Assembly: GCA_027596945.1 (NCBI GenBank)
Contig: JADGJH010000517.1
Coordinates: 1 to 17,528, forward strand
DNA length: 17,528 nucleotides
Direction of reading: 5' to 3'
Origin: Physocladia obscura
Lineage: Eukaryota > Chytridiomycota > Chytridiomycetes > Chytridiales > Chytriomycetaceae
Part shown: in pieces, positions 8,115 to 17,528 of the stretch
How positions within the stretch are numbered: position 1 is the stretch's first letter
Layout of the letters: every line of letters starts with the position of its first letter
Program-made: the position numbers and the translations under genes
Notes under the pieces: model-generated
Database searches by the model: none
Told to the model about the DNA's origin: nothing
What the model saw: only the letters and a program-made list of their open reading frames with translations

Positions 8115-11100
8115 AACCACATGCAATTGGACAGAGCAAAACTCGGTTTAACCTTGTTGTAACATCGAACGATGACAGCGAAAGCGACAGTGATAATGAC
8201 AAACGCGAGGAACCAGATGCAAGATTCATGACTTCTTCTTCGTCTTCGGTTCCAGAAAATGTAACTAGCACTCGTTCGCTTGGTAGTGTTGCCGCGGCAA
8301 CGCGGGAAAGCGGCGCAAGTTTAAGCCAGGCGGCGAACGCGTATTCGCCGTCTTCTTCGCCAGCGCCATCATTCATGATTAATCAGTCAGCGTCAACAGC
8401 GCGACTTCTGGCGTATTCTTCTCAGCCACCACCACAATCGGTGTCTATCGGCTCCAACCTCAACAGTCTCGGCAGACCGCAGACTCAGTCGCAGTCGCTG
8501 AATCAAGACAAAAGGAACTCGTCTGCGCGCTGGTCGTTAGCTCAAGCATTCACTGCCAATGGAATAATTGCTGCCAACCAAGCACAGCCCCGCTCTCTTG
8601 CGCTGCAATCGCAGGCTGTATTGATGGACAAGGTCCGTGCGAAAACCGCATCCATCTTCTCCTCTGGAGATTCTGGCGTTCAAGATGGGAGCGACTTTAA
8701 TCCTCTGTTTTCGCTCGATGAAATTGGTTCCTATCTTTCCTCAATTTTCGGGTATGCTTAGTCCACTTTTATTTTGGAAAATTTTTAAAAAAAAAATTTT
8801 AAAAAAAAACCACAAAACAGATTCCAAGAAGATGTCGTCAAAAACACTAAAGATATGCTGACAACCCTCATCCGTTCTCGTGCTGCTTCGTACTTTGATA
8901 CAAGCAATAATATCTCATCAGTGGCTGCGTTGCATCACAGTCAAGTTGCCTCATCTGCAATCAAACAAACGTCGTTTTCTGAGTCACGTCTCTCCAACTA
9001 CTCGGCTTTCATCAGTATGCCATTGCTTTCAACAAAATTTGACGCGGAACAAACGGATAACCTCGCTGCGGGACTTGTTTCGTTGCATAATGATTACATT
9101 TATGGAAAAAACTCCAACTATCGCAAATGGTGCTTGTCTGACCTAGTTCGTGACCCAGGAATTTCATACGACGTTGCTTTGAGAGCCTGGCGAAGAAAAT
9201 TTCGCTCATATTCCCTGTTTGTAAGTTTATTGGTGTCGTGACTATGTGGCTTATTAATGACTTTTTTCCCCCACACAATAGGAAAAAACTAAGCAGATGC
9301 TGTTATACTTTACCATTACCCAAGAATCTTCCAATACAAGACTTATGCCCGAATTAATGTGGTTTATTTTCAAAACTGCGATCGAACATTTGGAATCTGA
9401 CAACGGAGCGCCTGTTCCTCCAAAGGATTTCTTGAATCGCATTGTCAAGCCAATTTATGATTTCCATGCAGATCAATTGTATTCAAAGAATGAAAAGGGA
9501 CGTTTTGTTAGACGTGAAAACGACCATGCGCAAATTATTGGGTAAAGAAAGAAAGAAAATGCTGTAATTTAATTATGTTTTACCAATTCCTTCTACCAGT
9601 TATGACGATTTGAACGAACTGTTTTGGGATGCTGAGACTATGGATCAAATTGTTCTGAAAAATGGCGTCAAGTTTCTTGATCTTCCCACAGCAAAACGCT
9701 GGGAAAATCTTGGTGAAATAGACTGGAAAAAATCAGCAAAAAAGACTTATTATGAGCGTAGAACTTTTATAAGCCATCTTATTGTCAATTACTCGCGGCT
9801 TGCTGCATTCGTAAGCTTTTTTTAATTATTGTTTTTAACTTGATCTTATGCTTGAGTTTTCTATGTTTGTCATTTAGCTCATTGGAACTTTCCTGTTCTT
9901 TCTTTTGACGCTTCTTGCTCCTGTAGTTTGGAATCACCGCTTTGGACCAGCATCGCCTTATGATTCTCCGCATATTCTCACTGAGCTGCCTGATATGCCC
10001 GGGGCCCTCCGAGCCACTGCGTTTTCGATTGGCGGAACTGTCTCAATCTTTATTACGTTTGTCGCCACTCTTTCTGAGCAGTTTTATGTTCCGAGAACAA
10101 AACGCAATCTGTCAATTATTTACAGTCGAGCTACTATAGTTGGGACGCTGTTTATTCTATGTGCTGCGCCAATCGCAGCGATCGGTTATTTCTACTTTGC
10201 CCAATCCGAGGATCCAAACGGAAGTGCGATAGTTGGTCTATCAGTTGCTGCAGTTGCAATCAACGTGATTGGGTTTATGGTGGCGTCGTTTGTTCCACTG
10301 CAAGATTTTACCCGCCGAAAAATATACAATCAGGAGTTCGTTGGGCGACTTTCGAAAATGACCAAAGTTCAGTATGGAACGAGCAAAGCATTTTGGTCGC
10401 TACTTATTATTGCGAAATTTATTGAAACATATTTCGTTGTTTTCCATCCAGCCATTCCGGCGCTTGAGAGTATCTATGCCATGGACACGCGAACATGTAT
10501 GAATCAAGACGTGTTTAATATGTGTTTGGTTCTTAAATGGTTTACATTTGCGATGCTTTCGTGCCTGCTGCTGGTTTTTTACTTTCTTGACACTTACGTT
10601 TGGTGGCTTTTGATGGAAGGCGTGCTTCAATACGGAATGTCGACTTTCAAGATTTTCAAACTTTGGCAATGGGAAAAGGCATTTCCGCAGTTGCCGTCGA
10701 AGCTTGTCAATCGTCTGGTTGCCACTTCAGAAATGCCACCAGTCGGAAACTATAGAACTTTGAATGCACAAATTTGGAACACAATCATTAATAACCTCAA
10801 GGAAGATCATTTGATATCCGAAGTACAGCATGAAAAACTTTCGTTCACGGAAGTAATTGAAGAGTCTGAATCATCTGGCTCCACATTCAGGCGTGAGGCC
10901 CCTTCTTTGTTGAAAGATGGAAGCCAGTTTAGCGTGCTCAATGTGGCGATGGAAAATAACTTAGGCGAGTTTGCTAATCGAATTTTTATGGATCCTGAGT
11001 ATCTGACAATGTTGAGTAACGGGGCTTCAAAAATTAAGTTTTTTGGTGCTGATTCCGAAGCTGAACGCCGCCTCAAATATCTTGAGCATACGCTTGATAT

Positions 11101-14100
11101 GAATTTCCCTACTCCAGCTCCAGTTAAAAAAATGCCAACATTTGGCCTCTTGATTCCGCACTATGCAGAAAAAATTATTTTTTCTTTCGAAGAACTGACA
11201 ACACTTTCCAATGGTGCGTCAATCACACTTTTGGCATATCTCAGATCTCTCCACAAAGACGAATGGGACAATCTCATGGAAGAATGCCGTGATCTAGTAC
11301 CTGACGACGAAACTCCGCTGAAACAGGCTTTACGCGACGATCAGTCGTTTATTTCAACTATTTCTGTGAACAACGTGGATCCAAATGTTGCGGAATCTAT
11401 CCCTCAAGCAATACGCCTCCAAATTCGTTTGTGGGCATCGCGTCGCCAGCAGTCACTTTACCGTACTGTGTCTGGAGTTTTCAAATACTATGAGGCGCTG
11501 GAGCTTAAGTATCGCATCGAATATGCTGACGAACTTGGAGATCTTGATGAACCTATTCGCGCCCGCATCGTGAAAAAAGCCGTGCAAGAGAAGTTTAAGC
11601 TGACAATATCAATGCAACGGTATGCGGAGTTTTCACCTGAAGAAAAAGATAACACAAAGTTATTGTTTGATTTGTTTCCATCGATTGTAATCGCCTATCC
11701 TGGTTTGCCAAGTTTTTATTTTTTTATAATTTATAACGTATATTTCTTTTTTAGAACGGGTCGTTCAACCAGATGGGACGGAGAAAGTTTTCACAAGAGT
11801 TATTGACGGCTTTTGTGAGCTTGATGACAATAATGAATTCATCCCAAAGCTGAATATTGAGCTGCCTGGCTGGCCGATTTTGGGTGACGGAAAAGGGTGC
11901 AATCAAAGTCATGGGTAATTTTTTTTCTTTTTGTTTGTTAATTCATAACTAAATTATTTTTGCGTGTCAGAATTTATTTCACGCGTGGAGAATTTTTACA
12001 AGTCCTCGACGCGAATCAAGACCATTATTTTGAAGGTACTTCGTTTTTGTTTGAATGGACAGCAAAAAAAAAAAAAAAAAGATTCTTATATTATTTTTCT
12101 TTGTCGCAGAGTGCATGAAAGTTGGATCTATCTTGAGAGAGTTTAAAGTTGATGTTGGAGACGATCCTGTTGGTCTTGTTGGTCTTCGTGAAAATATCTT
12201 TTCAGCCGGAATTGGTGCGGTGGCGGATTTCTCAGCGACAACAGAGACAACATTGGTATCTTTGTATCAGCCAACACTGCACAAGCTTGGAATGCGTTTG
12301 CACTACGGACATCCTGATTTTTGGAATTTAAGGTTAGGCAGTCTTCTTTTTCCTAAGGGTAGGACAAATAAAAACATAAAAAAGTTATGCACTGCCTCGA
12401 GGAGGTGTTTCGAAGGCACAAAAAGGATTGCATGTCAATGAAGATATTTATGTAAGTACTTTTAAATTTATATTGTCATCATAGTCTCAAAAAGTAAAAT
12501 GCTTGCCCCTTTCAACAGGCAGGAATGATGGTAATGATGCGAGGAGGAAAGAACCTTCACTGCGAATACATGCAAGTCGGCAAAGGAAAAGATCTTGGAT
12601 TGAATTCTGTAATGGGTTATTTCTCCAAGCTTGCTATGGGCATGTCTGAACAAGTGCTTTCACGTGAACAATATCGACTTGGAACTGCTCTTCCCTTCGA
12701 TCGGCTTCTGACTTTCTATTTTGCCAATCCGGGTTTTATCACAAGCAATGTTTTTGCTATGCTCTCATTGCAGATGTTCACGCTGTTTTTTGTTTGTATA
12801 TCGTCGTTGAGTAATTCGTTGACAGCTTGTCCGATTTACGATGTTCTGGGTGATGGAACTTTTAACGGTACGCAAGTTGAATTAAATCCGGCACCTTTTG
12901 GTTGTGCAATTTTTACGCCAATTTATGATTGGGAAAAGGCAATTGTGATCACCTTGTAAGCTTTTGTTTTTCTTTATTTCTTTTTTTTTTTGATAGAAGT
13001 TTCATTACAACAGCGTTCCTGTCGTTTTCGTAATTTTGATTCCTGTCATGATGCACACTGCTTTTGAACGTGGTATTATGTCAGTTTTGCGCTATTTGCG
13101 TCAACTCTTGTCTCTCAGTTTGCTGTTTTCTGTCTTTTCAACTCAAGTTTGGGCACGTTCATTTCTCAACACTGCAACTTTCGGTCAAGCTCGGTATATT
13201 TCAACTGGTCGGTCTGTGGAAATTGCACGCAAGACGTTTTCTTCTCTTTACTCAAATTATAAAGAAATGTCAATGGCTATTGGTCTTGCTTTAACATGCG
13301 CTGTGTTGTATGCCTCTGCGTCAACTGGCTCAAATGCTTCATTGATTTTTCTGTGGATTTCGGTTGAGTATTGTGTTTTTTTTTCGTTAACACTCATTTT
13401 AACTCGTTGCTGTGAACAAAAAAAAGGTTCCGCCTTTGTTTCTGTCACCATTTTTATATAACCCTCATCAATTCCGTTTCCAAGATTTTATTCAAGACTA
13501 CTATGCAACACTACAATGGTTTGGAACTGGTTCATATCGCAGTAGTGATCCAAAAGAAGATTCATGGCTGGCATTCCACAAACGTCATAGAACACAATAC
13601 ACTGGAACACGAATTGATCCCAATGAAAAGAAAGGAACAATGAAAGAAACTCGCAGACGCGCGTGGAAAAGTATAATTTGGTTGCACGAGATTGTGTTTC
13701 CGATTATAATTGCTTTGGTGGCGTTGGCAATATATGGTGCTGGTACTGCAGGCGGAGTTCGATTTTCGTTGTATTTGGCTGCTTTATCTATTTTGCCGAT
13801 AATTTCCAATGCCATAATGCTACTGTTGGTGTTCTCTTCCACGTTGGTCTTGGGACCACTTGCTGCGTTTGCTGCCAAAAAAGATGGTATTGCGCCTGTT
13901 ACTACTGCAATATTGAGAATCTGGTCTGGCTTAAATCTTCTTACAGTTTTAATTGGGTGCTGGGTCTTGTCTGATTTTACTTTCAAGAAATCAATTCTTG
14001 GATTCCTTTGTTTCTCTATGGTTCAGCGTTTGTATGTGCGATTTATCACACTCTGTCTTCCCAGAGAAGTGGAAACCAATTCTTCGAATCTAGCTTGGTG

Positions 14101-14899
14101 GGATGGCCGTTGGAATCGTGTTAAAGGTTTCCGCGCGTTTGTGGGCCCAATTCGCGAATACTTTTGCAAGATTATCGAAATGACAGCATTTGCGATGGAT
14201 GTGTTCCAAGCGCATATTATTTTACTTATCATGTTTCCATTAACTTGGATCAGATATGTTGATGACTTTCACAGTATTATGGTTCTGTGGATTCCAGTCT
14301 CCAAAACTGAAAAGAATATAAGTGATGAAGCGCGGTCAAAGCGCCGCCGTAGGAAGGCTGTTGCATTGAGCGCAATGAGCACTTTCATCGTGGTACTTGT
14401 GATTCTTTTGATTCCAGCTTGGTGGGTGCCAACAGTATTTCGTACAACCCAAGCGGATATTAAACACAGTATGTGGAGATGGGCACTTGGCGAAACCTCA
14501 TGTAATGCCAATTTATCATGTCCAGACAATCAGCAATGTGTGTATGCGACTTTTCCACAAATTTGGGACTCTGATTACGGCGTATGCTATCCGATTCCGT
14601 CAGCGATTCTTTATCAAACATGCGGAGGAAACATTAAAGACCCTGCTGTTTGTGGTCGGACATTAGAGTGTTTTTATCCCACCAATGGTACTTCTGATAA
14701 CACTGGGTATTGTTACCCACGAGCAAATGATGGTGTAATAGGGGATGCATGTATCACCGCCAACAGTACGTATTGCTTTAACAATGTGGGAACCTTTGAT
14801 CAGTGTCAAGGTAACCTTTATTGTGAAGCTACCCCAAATTTCCCATTTGTTGGATATGGCTACTTGGGAACTTGCCAAAAAAATGAGACTGCGTTGTAA
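8111..14899 (+). CDS. FKS1: 1,3-beta-glucan synthase catalytic subunit (GT48) with unusual Cys-rich C-terminal tail
   Basis: Twelve exons: 8111-8751, 8821-9220, 9282-9541, 9600-9810, 9878-11702, 11755-11914, 11971-12035, 12110-12332, 12385-12451, 12519-12955, 13014-13362, 13427-14899; 6111 nt, 2036 aa (yeast Fks1 is about 1,876). The enzyme polymerises UDP-glucose into beta-1,3-glucan at the plasma membrane. Residues 1-205 are Ser/Gln-rich and probably disordered. FKS1_dom1 spans about 348-445 (GYDDLNELFW). Six membrane segments lie at about 505-725. The cytosolic catalytic region is about 740-1360, with MPTFGLLIPHYAEKI (about 923), ELPGWPILGDGK, LDANQDHYFEE, LHYGHPDF (about 1251) and [20 protein letters not shown]. 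More membrane segments follow at about 1361-1885, then a 135-residue tail (1902-2036) with 13 Cys. All junctions keep known FKS motifs in register. Least certain is the donor of intron 5: GTTTGC at 11703, or GTTTTT at 11712 (adds 3 residues). Start: first in-frame ATG, A at -3. Confidence 0.96.
14492..14896 (+). other. Cys-rich, N-glycosylatable C-terminal domain of the glucan synthase
   Basis: This encodes residues 1902-2036, after the last predicted membrane helix (about 1863-1885). Thirteen Cys fall into three units, each opening with C-x3-L-x-C (CNANLSC, CGRTLEC, CQGNLYC) and continuing to a G-x-C (GVC, GYC, GTC); the first two are followed by YP and another Cys. Four N-x-S/T sequons (NLS, NGT, NST, NET) are present. 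Disulfides and sequons point to the extracytoplasmic side. It lies in the same exon as the last membrane segments, with no splice signal needed, so it is part of the protein rather than a neighbouring gene. The fold is not recognised. Confidence 0.8.
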
Positions 14900-15427
14900 T
14901 GAATTTTCAACTCTTTTTTTTATTGTCTTTTTTTTGAGTGTCCTTTTTCAGTGCTATTTTTTAAGGTTTTTTAAGCCTTGCTATGAACGTTGAATAAATA
15001 TGTATCTCAAAAATATATCATACAGTTTTTTGATTTTATTTATGTCTATAAAATTCTCATTATTGTTGTTTTTCTTGAAAATATCGTTTTTCCAAGTTGT
15101 TCAATAGAAATTGAGAAAGGATGCCCTTTGTTTACAAGCTGCATCAAAACCCACAGCAGCGCAAACAGTTGAGTGCATGTGCTTTATAACTAAAACTCCC
15201 ATCAAATGTCAGCAAAGCGAGTTGCTGCTATCTACAACTAACCCTAAGATTCTCAGTAACTTTATTATGTTTAAAACTAAACTCCAAACTTAGGCTTCCA
15301 ACTTAAAAACTAAAAGAGAAGACTTCCAAAATTCCAACAAAAAAAAGAATGTTTGAAAAGATATAAGGAAAATGTAGCAGGTCAGGGGAATGAAAGTATA
15401 TGTTTCAAGGTATAAGGTGGTAGAGAT
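14900..15427. other. Intergenic region, glucan synthase 3' end to decayed element
   Basis: T-rich 3' UTR-like sequence is followed by AT-rich DNA. Two 60-codon frames at 14990-15293 show no recognisable protein character. No RNA gene or repeat array was seen. Confidence 0.4.
14993..14998 (+). terminator. Polyadenylation signal AATAAA
   Basis: An AATAAA hexamer lies about 94 bp after the glucan synthase stop, after a T-rich stretch (14911-14975). Confidence 0.45.
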
Positions 15428-16182
15428 TTAACCAGCCCCAGCATTGTTTTGCTTTCGAGGTCGTCCAAGGGGAGCCCCACCAGGTTGGCGTATGTGCGAG
15501 TGTGAACGTTGTGGCACAGGCTCATGCGCTTGTTGATTTGGGTCAACCCAGAAGCCATTGAGTTATTGTTGATAGTTTTTGCAGTCCATGTAGATAAGGC
15601 TCATGGCTGCTGAGACGTCACTGCATGCGTTTGTTTCCTTTGGCAGGGTATTGCAAAATTTATTCAAGATAGCGTCAAGCCAGGTTGCTCTGCCCACTGG
15701 TGGATCCACTGTTGGGTATTGGGTTGAGAGAATGTTAGCTGCTCCTGAACAATCAGAAGCATGGAGTCAAGTGAGAACACTTCCACATTTGTGACAGTCT
15801 TCATGTCGTGTGACAGGTAGGGTCAAATTCCATCCTTCAGCTCAACTTGGATAGTTCCAGCAATGTTGTCCAGCCTGTTATCCAGATCCACAATTGTTTG
15901 CTTTCGAATCAATAGCCGAGTCTTCTCTGGTAGAGCATGTGGTGGCTTAAGTGGGGGTCAATATGGCAACTGACTGACTGGGGGGATTACCAATGGGGCA
16001 GTTGAGCGGTCCAGAAGCACTGTTTCTTGATGGTTCCAGAGAATATTGTTGTGTGTAGTGAGTTGGGGCAAGTTTTCTTGATGCGGTAAGTGCATGCAAC
16101 GAAGAGCTCCACGCCATATTTGCACAGCAGGAATTGATCGGTCAGTTGAGTTGAGTGTTTCAAAACTACAAGCTATCAATTT
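15428..16182 (-). pseudogene. Decayed coding remnant, possibly of a transposon or repeat family
   Basis: On the minus strand two overlapping frames read as protein-like sequence of higher GC than the flanks. The first runs 16182 to about 15826 with one TGA (15960-15958) and includes CMHLPHQENLPQL, PPLKPPHALPEKTRLL and VDLDNRLDNIAGTIQVELKD. The second runs from about 15841 to a TAA at 15430-15428 with two in-frame stops (15769-15767, 15565-15563). It includes HEDCHKCGSVL (zinc-knuckle-like CxxC), VGRATWLDAILNKFC and a C-terminal GGAPLGRPRKQ, whose GRPRK core (15466-15452) is an AT-hook. Three stops and a frameshift, with no convincing introns to remove them, suggest a pseudogene. I do not recognise the family; CxxC plus AT-hook would fit a DNA-binding or transposon-derived protein. 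Confidence 0.5.
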
Positions 16183-17528
16183 TTAGATGATTTTGTAGTG
16201 CGGCCATGGATTTCACTATTTGTAGTACATTTACCACCACTTTGGCATTTTCCCCTTAGAAAACTGATAAAAATTAAATCAATGAATAATGTGGCAGTTT
16301 TCTAAAGGTATTTCTAAATAGTTCACTTTCAATTGTCCTTTTATTTTCATTTGCCAATTGTTTGAGTTTCACTACCCCACCAACTGCAAATTTCAATTTC
16401 AAAATAAGAAACAATGAAAATTTGTTTGTCTTGCAACCAACAACAAGATTGTGAATGAATTGAATTGAAAATGAAAGGCTTTTTATGTGAATAAAGATAT
16501 TTATTATTACATAGTGATAACTTATGCAGACACCTCCTGGCATTGTTGCATTCATCCAAAAGCACAATCCATACATTGTAAAGTGCCCTTTGCAATGACC
16601 AATCAACATTACATGTATATATGTGACTTGAATTATATTTTTCAATGAATAGAAGGAATGTATTGAAGTAAACTCAAATTCATTATCTGTTGAAAAAAAA
16701 ACTTTGGCACTCTATGGTGCACTAAAATGAATTTCAAACCAGAATATGTTATTATATTGTCTGACTTGATGGCTCAAAGTGTGCCAGTGTGTGCTGATTT
16801 GTGCTGGAGTTATGTGTTGGTAAGCAAAATAAATTCTATTGTAAAATAGCAACTTATAAATGTAAAAGTATATTGATAATATTTATTGTGTGCATCAACA
16901 AACATATCCATATCCTGCTCAACATTTCTGAGAGCTTGTTTAATCTTTGAATAATAATTTGTCACAGTATTACCTTCCACTGTCATATGTGACATTGTGA
17001 TTGTGTTGCTGCTTTCTGAACATCTTGATATTCAGTGCCTGGGTGAACTTGTGCATTGAAGGTTAATATCAAATGACTTGAAGCAAACTTGAAAGGAAAC
17101 TCTTGGAAGGAAACTTTTTCTTCTCCCTTTTTAAGTTGGTACAAAACCCACAATATTTTTCAGCAATTTTATTTTTGACGACACTCAGTTTTTTTTTCTG
17201 TATCCAAACAACCAAAGGAAGAGCACTGTCCATTTAAAGCAAGATGTATGCTCAAAAACAATTCAATTGCCACAAAAATACCATATTTTTTGTGTACCAT
17301 TGAAATTCCAAGACAAGTGGTGAGATAAATAATCAATCAATTAATTCTTTATGTACAATAAACAAGAATTGAAATATGAAACGTTCATAAAAGGTTTGTA
17401 ATTTAATTAATCATAACTGAGAGACCCAAACAACTGAAAACCACAGCAATCTGTTGAAACACACAATAAATACTCTAAATATACATTTACATTTATAATT
17501 TGCTATTTACAATATACTTTATTTTGCT
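16183..17528. other. CpG-depleted, TG/CA-rich non-genic tract with scattered coding-like fragments
   Basis: No intact gene is seen. By eye there is not one CpG from 16203 to 17178 and only two more to the window end. Protein-like fragments occur on the minus strand in successive different frames: 17233-17069 (with YCGFCTNLKREKKKF), 17099-16983 (VHPGTEYQDVQKAATQSQC) and 16995 to about 16890 (TVEGNTVTNYYSKIKQ). They do not join into one frame. This is best read as an old, mutated repeat or transposon, possibly continuous with 15428-16182. Confidence 0.4.

Noticed and set aside
13585..13986. 133-codon minus-strand frame
   Set aside because: It lies antisense to conserved membrane segments of the glucan synthase and has no independent support.
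15238..15247. Telomere-like AACCCTAA
   Set aside because: Only about one copy of the motif; no tandem array.
16727..16819. Possible plus-strand first exon ending at a GTAAGC donor
   Set aside because: A 31-codon stretch with no downstream exon that continues it; lies in the CpG-free decayed tract.
1..17528. CRISPR arrays, rRNA and tRNA genes
   Set aside because: No regularly spaced repeats, no rRNA-like blocks and no convincing tRNA box pair were seen by eye; a tRNA search was not run.

Overview
This window looks like nuclear DNA from an early-diverging (zoosporic, chytrid-like) fungus. The intergenic DNA is AT-rich with many A and T homopolymers. The genes carry short spliceosomal introns of about 47-75 bp, mostly starting GTAAGN/GTATGN/GTAAAN. 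The clearest product is a fungal 1,3-beta-glucan synthase, and it is preceded by two secreted GH18 chitinases. The phylum is an inference; fungal identity is well supported by the glucan synthase.

Layout. On the minus strand, 102-1193 (possibly starting at 1358) encodes a low-complexity nuclear-type protein with a bZIP-like C-terminal coiled coil. An AT-rich gap follows (about 1.36-3.0 kb). Three plus-strand genes come next in tandem. The first (3016-4220, 2 exons, 385 aa) is a bacterial-type (PF-ChiA-like) GH18 enzyme with a C-terminal PAN/Apple-like Cys-rich domain. The second (5415-7004, 2 exons, 510 aa) is a class III-type GH18 chitinase with N-terminal CBM19-like and CBM5/12-like chitin-binding modules on Thr-rich linkers. 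The third (8111-14899, 12 exons, 2036 aa) is an FKS-type glucan synthase (GT48). I rebuilt all 12 exons by splice signals and family similarity; they sum to 6111 nt, exactly 2037 codons with the stop. From 15.4 kb to the end there is no intact gene: a decayed minus-strand coding remnant at 15428-16182, then a TG/CA-rich tract with almost no CpG.

How the genes fit together. The glucan synthase builds wall beta-1,3-glucan at the plasma membrane. The two secreted chitinases cut chitin, either in the fungus's own wall or in external substrates. The window is therefore a small wall-building and wall-remodelling neighbourhood, although co-regulation is not shown by the sequence.

Most notable: the glucan synthase ends in a 135-residue, 13-cysteine, N-glycosylation-rich tail with three internal repeats, predicted to lie outside the membrane. 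This is not part of the usual FKS architecture as I know it. Its echinocandin hot-spot regions are also strongly divergent. Two separate tracts (about 1.65-2.77 kb and 16.2-17.5 kb) are nearly devoid of CpG, in contrast to the other gaps, which suggests methylation-driven decay of old repeats.
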